From NCBI GenBank assembly GCA_014654265.1, contig JACWDI010000003.1:62001-126000 (forward strand): a stretch of 64,000 nucleotides of DNA. Reading direction: 5' to 3'. This DNA is from Pelagibacterales bacterium SAG-MED11. Its GTDB lineage: Bacteria; Pseudomonadota; Alphaproteobacteria; Pelagibacterales; Pelagibacteraceae. Below, in pieces: positions 36,668 to 44,124 of the stretch. The position numbers and the translations under genes are program-made. The notes under the pieces are model-generated. The model was not told the origin of the DNA. It worked only from the letters and a program-made list of their open reading frames with translations, and did not search any database. Within the stretch, counting starts at the first letter, position 1. Each line of letters begins with the position of its first letter.

Positions 36668-37708
36668 TTAGTGGTTGATTGAAGATGAAAAATTCCAAGA
36701 GCAATCAAAACTAGGTATATAAACTCTTGATAAATTAGTATTTCCAAAATGATGATTAAAAACGTTAAGCCAATTTTCAACTTGAAGAGGTTTTTTGTCT
36801 TGACTACCAACTTGAGTTGTAATTACCCCTTTTGGTTTTAAGATCCTTACAAGTGAGTCCATATTTTTTGCAGCTAAATCAATGCAAAACTGATCATCAT
36901 TTAAATCTACAAATATATGGTCATAAGTATCATCACCCACAGCTTTAATACTTTCAAAAGCATCACCCCAAACACATTTAACAGAATTTTTTTCTGTAGC
37001 TTTATTGCTAATATTGCCCAAATGTTTATTACATATTTCAACTACTTCAGGATCCAGCTCATACCAATCAACAAAATTAAATTTTTTAGAAATACATTCT
37101 CTAGCAACACCACCATCACCACCACCAATAATTGCCGCTCTCTCATTATCTTTATTTAATTTTAAACCTGCACCAATGAAAGTTGAACTATATAAATGTT
37201 CATCTGATGATGCTACTTGAATTTCACCATCAATAAATAAAGATTTACCAAATTCTTCTAATTCTAAAATTTCTATATGTTGACCGACTTTAGATTTAAA
37301 ATCTTCTAAGACATTATTTACAACATATGATTTTTGCAAACCTGGCGAACTATAAATATCGTGATATAAAGATTTTGTATCTCTGTTAAATTCTTTCTTG
37401 ATAATTCTTTTATACTCAAAATTTTTTTTAATTATATCAGTTGCTATGGAAGGATTTACCTTACCACATGTAAAAAAATCAAAACTTATAATTCCTTTTT
37501 CAGGAAATGTGTGAAAGCTTATGTGACTTTCAGCTAATAAAGCTAAAATTGTAAATCCTTGTGGTTCAAACTTATATTTTGAAATATTTAAGATTGTTAC
37601 TTTTGCAGCTTTTGCAATATCATGAATTACTTTTTCAAATATAGAAGGATCATATTCTTTAGTTGTGCCTATTATATCTAGTGTTATATGCTCCCCAACC
37701 TTAGTCAT
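36668..37708 (-). CDS. Fused S-adenosylmethionine decarboxylase (SpeD) - spermidine synthase-like (SpeE) protein
   Basis: Residues 1-115 are an AdoMet decarboxylase of the SpeH type. The self-cleavage site Glu60-Ser61 yields the pyruvoyl group, with His66 (SHISFHTFPE) and Cys81 (FFTCGK) in place. Residues 116-346 are an aminopropyltransferase fold with GGGDGG at 195-200 and YELDPEV (216-222). The aminopropyl-acceptor motifs differ from classical SpeE: DEHLYSS replaces DE..YHE, and VDLNDDQF replaces D.TDP. It could make a polyamine other than spermidine. It is followed, upstream on the same strand, by an MTA nucleosidase gene that recycles its by-product. Confidence 0.88.
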   Translation of the reverse strand: MTKVGEHITLDIIGTTKEYDPSIFEKVIHDIAKAAKVTILNISKYKFEPQGFTILALLAESHISFHTFPEKGIISFDFFTCGKVNPSIATDIIKKNFEYKRIIKKEFNRDTKSLYHDIYSSPGLQKSYVVNNVLEDFKSKVGQHIEILELEEFGKSLFIDGEIQVASSDEHLYSSTFIGAGLKLNKDNERAAIIGGGDGGVARECISKKFNFVDWYELDPEVVEICNKHLGNISNKATEKNSVKCVWGDAFESIKAVGDDTYDHIFVDLNDDQFCIDLAAKNMDSLVRILKPKGVITTQVGSQDKKPLQVENWLNVFNHHFGNTNLSRVYIPSFDCSWNFSSSINH

Positions 37709-37772
37709 TTATATCTTCCCCTATAAATTTTAAGTACAGATTTTTTACTTTAGTTTCAATCAAATATGAGTT

Positions 37773-38306
37773 TTATAATAAAGTCAAATCTTTTAATTTT
37801 TGCTCGAATAATTTTGCACCCTTTTTACAATTTTCCTTCCAATCTAAACTTGCAGATTCATCTGCATTATCAGAAATAAATTTAAAACATCTAAAATTAA
37901 TATTTTCTAATTTACAAACTTTTGCAAATGCATAGGCCTCCATATCAACAACATCTACTTTGATGGGTATTGAGCCAGTTACAAAGCTATCTCCTGTCCC
38001 ACAAGAATATCCATTGGAAGATAGAATTATTTCATTAATATCATCGAAAGGAGTTTCCCCAATTTTTAAATTCATTAGAGCAGTCACATCCATGTCTCTC
38101 TGATAAAATTTTGTACACTCTACTATACCTTCCAAATTTTTAGAAATAGCTCCAGCACTCCCAAAATTGATTACCTCTTTAGGTTGATGAGTCTTAATCA
38201 ATTTTGTTAAATTATAAGTTGCATTAATTTTACCAGCGCCTGTGTGATAAAAAAAATTTAAACCTTGGGTTTCCTCTTTTAATGCAGCTACAAATATTCT
38301 ATTCAT
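37773..38306 (-). CDS. 5'-methylthioadenosine/S-adenosylhomocysteine nucleosidase-like protein
   Basis: A 177-residue nucleoside phosphorylase-fold enzyme, shorter than the usual 230. Motifs NFGSAGAI (47-54), VVDMEAYAFAKVC (about 120-132, with the Glu that binds ribose) and FISDNAD (about 142-149, containing the catalytic Asp) are visible. It hydrolyses methylthioadenosine released by polyamine synthesis, giving adenine. The adjacent divergent apt gene would turn adenine to AMP. Context and motifs agree well; the missing segment is in the N-terminal third. Confidence 0.82.
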   Translation of the reverse strand: MNRIFVAALKEETQGLNFFYHTGAGKINATYNLTKLIKTHQPKEVINFGSAGAISKNLEGIVECTKFYQRDMDVTALMNLKIGETPFDDINEIILSSNGYSCGTGDSFVTGSIPIKVDVVDMEAYAFAKVCKLENINFRCFKFISDNADESASLDWKENCKKGAKLFEQKLKDLTLL

Positions 38307-38313
38307 ATAAATA

Positions 38314-38841
38314 ATGGACCTTAAAAAATATATTAGATCAATACCAGATTATCCAAAAAAAGGAATCTTATTTAGAGATATTACAACACTTATTAAAGAT
38401 GAAAATGCATTTGCAGAAACTATTAACCAAATTGTAGAAAGATCAAAAAAATTTGAATTTTCTAAAATAGCTGCAATTGAGTCTAGAGGTTTTGTTTTTG
38501 CATCTGCTGTTTCATATATACTTAAAAAACCTTTTGTTATGCTACGAAAAAAAAATAAGTTACCTGCAGATGTTCATTCAGTTGATTTTGAGCTTGAATA
38601 CGGAAAAGCAACAATAGAAGTTCACAAAGACTCTATAAGTGAAAAAGACTCAGTTTTGATAATTGATGATTTAATTGCTACAGGAGGTACAGCAAAGGCT
38701 GCAGCAAAACTTATAGAAATTTCTAAAGGTAATGTCGCTGCTTTTATTTTTGTTATTAACTTGTTTGACTTAAATGGATCTGATAATTTAATTAATAAAG
38801 GGTATAAAGTTGAAAATTTAATAGAATTCCCTGGACACTAA
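38314..38841 (+). CDS. apt: Adenine phosphoribosyltransferase
   Basis: Type I phosphoribosyltransferase of 175 residues that makes AMP from adenine and PRPP. The PRPP-binding motif VLIIDDLIATGGTAKAA is at about residues 110-126, and the N-terminal IPDYPKKGILFRDI (10-23) and ESRGFVFA (about 56-63) motifs are typical. It starts 7 bases from the divergent MTA nucleosidase gene, completing a salvage route for the by-product of the SpeD-SpeE fusion. Confidence 0.96.
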   Translation: MDLKKYIRSIPDYPKKGILFRDITTLIKDENAFAETINQIVERSKKFEFSKIAAIESRGFVFASAVSYILKKPFVMLRKKNKLPADVHSVDFELEYGKATIEVHKDSISEKDSVLIIDDLIATGGTAKAAAKLIEISKGNVAAFIFVINLFDLNGSDNLINKGYKVENLIEFPGH

Positions 38842-38851
38842 AATCTTGTAA

Positions 38852-39529
38852 ATGGAAAAACTTAATAAATTTACTAAATTTTTCAGAAAAATTTATTATC
38901 AAACCTTTGTAGAAAGCTTTAAAGGAAAATTAACTTATAATTTTCCACAAAATTATCATCGCTGGGATTTAATTGAGTATTTAATTAAAAAAAATAATTA
39001 TTCTGACTATCTTGAAATTGGTTGTGATCAAGATCAGTTATTTTCTAAAATTAGAATTAATAATAAAAAAGGTGTTGATCCTGTAAGTGGTGGTAACATA
39101 AGGAAAACAAGTGATGATTTTTTTGAAGTTAACGATGAAATGTTCGATATCGTTTTCATCGATGGTTTACATACATACAATCAAGTAAAGAAAGATATTT
39201 TAAATTCAGTTAATTGCCTAAGAGAAAATGGAATAATTTTAGTACATGATTGTATGCCTGATAGCTTAAGTAAACAAGCAGTACCTAGATATAGAATGAT
39301 TTGGAACGGAGATGTTTGGAAAGCAATAACTGATCTTAGACAAAAAGAAGATTTAGAAATTTTTACTTGTGAAATGGATCAAGGAATTGGAGTAATTAAA
39401 AAGAATAAAAATTCTTCAATTTTAAATTTAGAAAAACCAATAAATAATTTAAAATTTAAAGACTATTACACGAACTATAAAGAATATTTGAGAGTTATAA
39501 GCTTAGAAGAATTTAAGAAAATTTTTTAA
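38852..39529 (+). CDS. Class I SAM-dependent methyltransferase, surface-polysaccharide type (Methyltransf_24-like)
   Basis: A 225-residue protein with motif I-like YLEIGCDQDQLFSKI (about 50-64), a GVDPVSGG segment, and DIVFIDGLHTYNQVKKDI (about 100-117) with the DGLH acidic motif, then ILVHDCMPDS. This family methylates sugars of lipopolysaccharide or related glycans. Ten bases after apt on the same strand. Its downstream end approaches the convergent epimerase gene with an 8-base gap. Confidence 0.8.
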   Translation: MEKLNKFTKFFRKIYYQTFVESFKGKLTYNFPQNYHRWDLIEYLIKKNNYSDYLEIGCDQDQLFSKIRINNKKGVDPVSGGNIRKTSDDFFEVNDEMFDIVFIDGLHTYNQVKKDILNSVNCLRENGIILVHDCMPDSLSKQAVPRYRMIWNGDVWKAITDLRQKEDLEIFTCEMDQGIGVIKKNKNSSILNLEKPINNLKFKDYYTNYKEYLRVISLEEFKKIF

Positions 39530-39537
39530 TCAATTAA

Positions 39538-40551
39538 CTAAATTTCTTTATTTTTCCAAGTTTTGGGAGTTAAATCATTATCAATCTCAATTGATAGCCT
39601 GTAATCGAAATCTTTAGTACCTCTTTTTTTTATGTACTCATAAGTTTGTTTAATTCCCTGATTTAAATTAACTTTTGTTTCATAATTTAAAAGTTTTCTT
39701 GCTTTATCCGCTGAACAGGTTGCATGTTTTACTTCCCGAGGTCTATCTGCTATATGGATAGGCTCTAAATTTGATCCTGTTATATTGGAGCAAATTTCAA
39801 CAACTTTATTAACAGTAACAAATTCCTCATCGGGCCCTACATTAATAATCTGTTTATTCAAATTTTCTTGATCTAGCATAGGTATCATGCAGCTCAAGCA
39901 ATCATCAATATAAGAAAAGCATCTTCTTTGCTCGCCATCACCATAAACTATGGGAGCTTTTCCCTGCATCATTCTATTTAAAAAAATAGAAACAACGTTT
40001 CTATAAGGATCTGTATAAATTTGTTTTGGACCAATTATATTGTGTGGCACAGCAATAACATACTCAATATTATTAAGTTCACACAAATTTTTTAAAACCT
40101 CCTCTGCTGCCACTTTGGAAATGCCATATGGATCTACTGGTTTTACTTTCATATCTTCAGTAAAAGGTGTTTTTTGATCACCATATCTAGCCATTGATGA
40201 ACAATAAATTATTCTTTTTACTTTTTCATTTATAGCAGCTGAAAAAATTGAAACAGAAGCTAAATAATTATTTCTTGTAATTTCATACGGGGAAAAGACT
40301 GATAGACCTTCATGTGCTGTTGCTGCACAATGATAAACTACTTCTACATCTTTCATAATCTTTTTTATTTTTGGAAAGTCACAACAATCTAGGTCGTGGA
40401 ACTCAATATTATTCGGGATGTTATCTTTATAACCTCCAATCATGTTGTCTATTCCAACAACAGTATGACCTAGTTCAATTAATTTTTCTGATAAATGAGA
40501 ACCTAAAAACCCAGCAGCTCCTGTAATTAATATTTTATGCTTTTTTGTCAT
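39538..40551 (-). CDS. NAD-dependent sugar-nucleotide epimerase/dehydratase (extended SDR)
   Basis: A 337-residue protein with Rossmann motif GAAGFLGSHL (11-20) and catalytic Tyr142-X3-Lys146 (PYGISK) with SSM near 118-120. It resembles GalE and UDP-glucuronate or UDP-GlcNAc epimerases. The sugar cannot be told from sequence. With the neighbouring glycosyltransferase (22 bases upstream) and methyltransferase it belongs to a surface-glycan set. Confidence 0.85.
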   Translation of the reverse strand: MTKKHKILITGAAGFLGSHLSEKLIELGHTVVGIDNMIGGYKDNIPNNIEFHDLDCCDFPKIKKIMKDVEVVYHCAATAHEGLSVFSPYEITRNNYLASVSIFSAAINEKVKRIIYCSSMARYGDQKTPFTEDMKVKPVDPYGISKVAAEEVLKNLCELNNIEYVIAVPHNIIGPKQIYTDPYRNVVSIFLNRMMQGKAPIVYGDGEQRRCFSYIDDCLSCMIPMLDQENLNKQIINVGPDEEFVTVNKVVEICSNITGSNLEPIHIADRPREVKHATCSADKARKLLNYETKVNLNQGIKQTYEYIKKRGTKDFDYRLSIEIDNDLTPKTWKNKEI

Positions 40552-40573
40552 TTTAAATTAAATAAATTCAATA

Positions 40574-41416
40574 TTAGATACTAGGTCTATACCATGATTT
40601 TTTTAATAAAACAGAGTTAATAATGCCAAAAAATCTCTGTTTGTAAATATCACTTTTAAATTTTTGAAAAATTAATAAATAAAAAATAAACTTAATTAAA
40701 GATGATATTAATTTTGGAAAAATCTTAAGAATAGCGTTAAAATATCCATAATGCTTTTTATGATAATAAAAAGATGACCACATCCAATGCCAATTTCTTG
40801 ATAGTTCCATTGTTTTGTTTATTTCAGAATTATGAGACGTCCCTCCTAAATGATTTACTTTAATTGAAGGATCAATATATATTTTAATATCATTTTTTCT
40901 TATTCTTTTACATAAATCAATTTCTTCAAAATAAAGGAAAAAATTTTCATCAAAAAATTTAATTTCTTTTAAATTATTCATATTTAAAAACATGGCAAAC
41001 CCTTTTACACTTTCAACTTCTTTAAGATTTTTATCATTGTCTATACTAAAATTAGTATACATCTCATCTTTTGATATTGGAGCAATTATTCCAAAATTTT
41101 TAACACTATTAATAGTTAAAAAAAAATTATCAATCGCATCATTTTCTAAAGTTACATCAGGATTTACAATTAATGCATAATTGGTTAAGACTTTTGATAA
41201 GCCTAGATTGTTTCCTGCTCCATAACCTAAATTCTCTTCTGACAAGATACAATCTACATTTTTATATTTAGATTGAATTTTTTTTTTTAGTTCTTTATCA
41301 TTTGAGTTTTCTACTACAATTATCTTTACATCCTTATTTATTGACTCAATACAATTAAAAATTTTTTCATCACTATGAAAAGAAGTAATTATAACAGTTA
41401 TATCTTGGTCATTCAT
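40574..41416 (-). CDS. Family 2 glycosyltransferase
   Basis: A 280-residue GT-A enzyme. The N-terminal nucleotide-binding strand ITVIITSFHSDEKIFNCI (4-21), ENLGYGAGNNLGLS (about 60-73), and ALIVNPDVTLE with the DXD-equivalent Asp are present, followed by the acceptor-side FLYFEEIDLCKRIRK (about 160-174). It resembles rhamnosyltransferase-like proteins. A hydrophobic helix near residue 245 may attach it to the membrane. Lies between the epimerase and tRNA-Met. Confidence 0.85.
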   Translation of the reverse strand: MNDQDITVIITSFHSDEKIFNCIESINKDVKIIVVENSNDKELKKKIQSKYKNVDCILSEENLGYGAGNNLGLSKVLTNYALIVNPDVTLENDAIDNFFLTINSVKNFGIIAPISKDEMYTNFSIDNDKNLKEVESVKGFAMFLNMNNLKEIKFFDENFFLYFEEIDLCKRIRKNDIKIYIDPSIKVNHLGGTSHNSEINKTMELSRNWHWMWSSFYYHKKHYGYFNAILKIFPKLISSLIKFIFYLLIFQKFKSDIYKQRFFGIINSVLLKKSWYRPSI

Positions 41417-41429
41417 ATCTTCGATATAT

Positions 41430-41506
41430 TGGTAGCGGGAAGTGGGATCGAACCACTGACCTCGGGCTTATGAGTCCCGCGCTCTAACCAACTGAGCTAC
41501 CCCGCC
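41430..41506 (-). tRNA. tRNA-Met (anticodon CAT), probably elongator
   Basis: A 77-nt cloverleaf with acceptor GGCGGGG, D arm GCTCAGTTGGTTAGAGC, anticodon loop CTCATAA, T loop TTCGATC and encoded CCA after discriminator A. There is an A31-G39 mismatch at the top of the anticodon stem and a G1-T72 wobble. The initiator features (unpaired C1, three G-C pairs at 29-31) are absent. A lysidine-modified tRNA-Ile is an alternative that sequence alone does not exclude. Confidence 0.92.
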
Positions 41507-41601
41507 ATATATTGTTTTGACTTATAATAGTTTAATAATTTGATTCAATATCAATTAATTGAACAAATACTTACAAATTTAATGAGATTTATTAAGAATT
41601 A

Positions 41602-41847
41602 CTAAAAGATAATTAATCCAAATAATATTAACCCTGTGGAAGCTGCTGCTGAAAAATAAATTTTTTTTCTCTTTTCACTTTTTTTATATAATTTAATTCT
41701 GTTTAAAAGAACATTAATATCGCTGCTTTTAGGTTGAACATTTTTTGGATCTTTTTCTAAATATTTAGCAACTAATTTCTCTTTAACACTAAATCCCACA
41801 TTTTTCATAATTCTAGTAGACCACGAATTTTTGAAATTTGCAAACAT
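41602..41847 (-). CDS. Small tail-anchored membrane protein, second of a related pair
   Basis: The 81 residues have a basic, soluble N-terminus and a single C-terminal hydrophobic helix (AAASTGLILFGLIIF). Residues around DINVLLNRIKLYKKSEKRKK just before the helix match the pattern in the preceding gene. That layout (motif, basic linker, helix) is typical of tail-anchored proteins facing the cytoplasm. Its start shares one base with the stop of the upstream partner gene. No known family recognised. Confidence 0.65.
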   Translation of the reverse strand: MFANFKNSWSTRIMKNVGFSVKEKLVAKYLEKDPKNVQPKSSDINVLLNRIKLYKKSEKRKKIYFSAAASTGLILFGLIIF

Positions 41848-42074
41848 TAGAAAGAAAGATAAATACCTAGAACACTTAAAGCTAAAATTAGGACAGATAG
41901 AATAGTTATATTCTTTTTAAATTCTTTACTTTCACTCTCTTGGAGTTTTGACTTAAGAACGTTAATATCTACTCTTCCAGAAGTAGTTTGATTTGATAAA
42001 GGCTTTTCAGCAACTCCAATATCATTTGGGGTCTCGATACTAGTTTGATTATCTGCAAAGCCTTTATCACTCAT
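41847..42074 (-). CDS. Small tail-anchored membrane protein, first of a related pair
   Basis: The 75 residues from the ATG at 42074 begin MSDKGFADNQTS and end in one hydrophobic helix (ITILSVLILALSVLGIYLSF). The segment VDINVLKSKLQESESKEFKK before the helix parallels the DINVL segment of the downstream gene. A TTG at 42125 would add 17 unrelated residues, so I chose the ATG. It lies divergently from the double winged-helix gene, 112 bases away. Confidence 0.65.
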   Translation of the reverse strand: MSDKGFADNQTSIETPNDIGVAEKPLSNQTTSGRVDINVLKSKLQESESKEFKKNITILSVLILALSVLGIYLSF

Positions 42075-42132
42075 AATTACATTTAACCAACAAAATAGAT
42101 ACTTAACAATTTTGTAAAAGTTCAAACTGGGT

Positions 42133-42171
42133 CATAATATGGTTGACACATGTCCATAATGGGTTTCATAT
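42133..42171 (+). promoter_or_regulatory. Promoter-like TTGACA flanked by two CATAAT repeats 22 bp apart
   Basis: A perfect TTGACA -35 lies at 42143-42148, and a weak TCATAT at 42166-42171 is in the right place for a -10 (17-base spacer). CATAAT repeats at 42133-42138 and 42155-42160 are two helical turns apart, which would suit an operator for the protein encoded just downstream. This is a reading of pattern only. Confidence 0.35.
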
Positions 42172-42186
42172 CTCATTTATACAATT

Positions 42187-43206
42187 ATGAGTTTACAACA
42201 AATAGATTTTTCAAAAGTTCTAAACGATGAGCAAGTTTATGATCATATGATGGCCAACTATGATCAATTAGGAAATGATTGGATTAATCATCAATGGAAA
42301 TGGATCAATGCAGTTTATCAAGCTTTCAAGGATCACTATAAATATATGATTATCATTTCACTGGTTGAAAAAACTTTACAATTTTATGATCAGATGAATA
42401 TTAAATTATCATATGAGCAATTTTATTCGAAAAATTTCCTCCAAATAGATAAATTTAGTATCACAGAGTTATGTGAAAAACTTCAATTACCAAAAGAAAC
42501 TGTAAGAAGGAAAGTTTTGGAACTTGAAAAATTAGGAGTTCTTAAAAGACAGAAAAAACAAATTATAATTGATCGTAGATCATTTACTTTTATCAAACCT
42601 GAAAACCAAATGAAATATACAGCTTCCTATATTTTAAAAATTTCAGAAATACTTACTAAAGAAAAACTTTACTCCAAGAAACTTGAAGTAAAAATGATTG
42701 AAAATGTTTTAAAGAAAAATTTCTCTATAGCTTGGAGATGGTTTTATAGGATGCAAATTCCGATGATTATTGGATATCATGATATGTTTGATGATTTAAC
42801 AACATTTCACGTTTGGGGAACAGTTTGTATGAACCAAGCTTTTAATTATAAAAAAGCCTTAAATAAAAGGAACGGCTCCAATCAAACACATGACTATATG
42901 AATTTTCAGAAAGAACTAATTACAGGTGATTATAAAAAATATAATGAGTCATTAATATTAGGTGAAAAAGCTATAAGTAACGGTGTTAGTGCAATGTCTG
43001 TTTCTGATATGACTGGAATACCTCGAGCAACAGTAATTAGAAAATGTAAGTTTTTAATAAAAAATGATTTTTTAAGATTAAATGAAAAAAAACAATATAT
43101 TTTAACAGGTTTTAATGTTCGAAGAGTTTTGCCATATCAAAAATTAATTTTCAAAAATAAAGCTAAATTCATTAGAAAAGTTCTTAATCTTTTGACAATT
43201 TCATAA
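42187..43206 (+). CDS. Protein with two winged-helix DNA-binding-like segments, probable transcription regulator
   Basis: There are 339 residues, with no known family recognised. One winged helix-turn-helix is at about residues 90-130 (FSITELCEKLQLPKETVRRK then KLGVLKRQKK). A second is at about 270-308 (MSVSDMTGIPRATVIRKCKF then LRLNEKKQYIL). The N-terminal 85 residues and the middle (140-260) are helical, aromatic and hydrophilic without a clear ligand domain. Two homologous wings in one chain would let a monomer bind a repeat. It is divergent from the tail-anchored pair, and the shared region has repeats that fit an operator. Confidence 0.65.
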   Translation: MSLQQIDFSKVLNDEQVYDHMMANYDQLGNDWINHQWKWINAVYQAFKDHYKYMIIISLVEKTLQFYDQMNIKLSYEQFYSKNFLQIDKFSITELCEKLQLPKETVRRKVLELEKLGVLKRQKKQIIIDRRSFTFIKPENQMKYTASYILKISEILTKEKLYSKKLEVKMIENVLKKNFSIAWRWFYRMQIPMIIGYHDMFDDLTTFHVWGTVCMNQAFNYKKALNKRNGSNQTHDYMNFQKELITGDYKKYNESLILGEKAISNGVSAMSVSDMTGIPRATVIRKCKFLIKNDFLRLNEKKQYILTGFNVRRVLPYQKLIFKNKAKFIRKVLNLLTIS

Positions 43207-43272
43207 AATTCTTTTTTTTTTCAAAAAATTTAAATATATTGATTATAAATTCTTTATTTCATTTGGAGGGGG

Positions 43273-44124
43273 ATGGAAGTAGTAACAAAAATAGCACCTA
43301 TCATACTCGCATTAATAATGTTGGGTTTGGGTTTAGGTTTAAAAATTGAAGATTTTACGAGAGTATTAAAAACCCCGAAAGATTTTTTTGTAGGTTTTTT
43401 TTCTCAATTAATTATTCTTCCATTAGTTGCTTACTTATTAATAATTATATTAAAAACACCACCTGAAATTGCTATTGGAGTTATGATTATTGCTGTTGCA
43501 CCAGGTGGAGTTACATCAAATATATTAACTAAATTTGCCAATGGAGATGTCGCTTTATCTATTACTTTAACAGCTATAATCAGTTTAATTTCTATTATTA
43601 CAGTTCCTCTTATAATTTTTACATCTGCTGATTTATTCGGAATTACAAATATTTCTCAAAATATTTCAATGACTGGTATAGCACTAAAAATGTTTTTAGT
43701 TGTAACGGTTCCAGTTGTCTTGGGAATGATTATAAGAAAATTTGCTGAAAATTTTGTAAATTCAAAAATTCAGATATTTGAAAAACTTAATATAGTATTA
43801 TTTATCATTTTTTTTATAGCTGCATTTTATGAAGAAAGAGAAAGTTTTATAGATTTTCTAATGCAAGCAGGTTTCATTGCTTTAATTCTAAATATAACAA
43901 TGATGATCGTGGCTTATTACCTTGGTAAAACTTTTGCCTCAGGAATAAAACAACAAAAATGTATTGCTTTAGAATGTGGATTACAAAATGGTACTTTAGC
44001 GATATTTGTTTCTACACAAATATTTGGTACAGATATAATCTATATAACTCCAACAGCTGCTTATGCTTTAATTATGTACATCACTAGTTTTATATTTGTT
44101 TTTCTTTTAAAAAATAAAGTTTAA
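43273..44124 (+). CDS. Bile acid:sodium symporter (BASS) family transporter
   Basis: A 283-residue membrane protein with 9-10 helices. It has the family start KIAPIILALIMLGLGLGLK and the crossed-helix motifs PGGVTSNILTKFANGDVALS (about residues 76-95) and ECGLQNGTLAI (about 235-245). In bacteria such proteins carry organic anions, often 2-oxo acids or pantothenate-like compounds, with Na+. GGAGGGGG at 43265-43272 is a ribosome-binding site right before the ATG. Its stop interlocks with the convergent DMGDH-like gene. Confidence 0.9.
   Translation: MEVVTKIAPIILALIMLGLGLGLKIEDFTRVLKTPKDFFVGFFSQLIILPLVAYLLIIILKTPPEIAIGVMIIAVAPGGVTSNILTKFANGDVALSITLTAIISLISIITVPLIIFTSADLFGITNISQNISMTGIALKMFLVVTVPVVLGMIIRKFAENFVNSKIQIFEKLNIVLFIIFFIAAFYEERESFIDFLMQAGFIALILNITMMIVAYYLGKTFASGIKQQKCIALECGLQNGTLAIFVSTQIFGTDIIYITPTAAYALIMYITSFIFVFLLKNKV

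Noticed and set aside
36607..36810. Minus open frame of 67 codons overlapping the end of the SpeD-SpeE fusion
   Set aside because: It covers the 3' coding part of the fusion in another frame and would only be an A+T-rich hydrophobic shadow.
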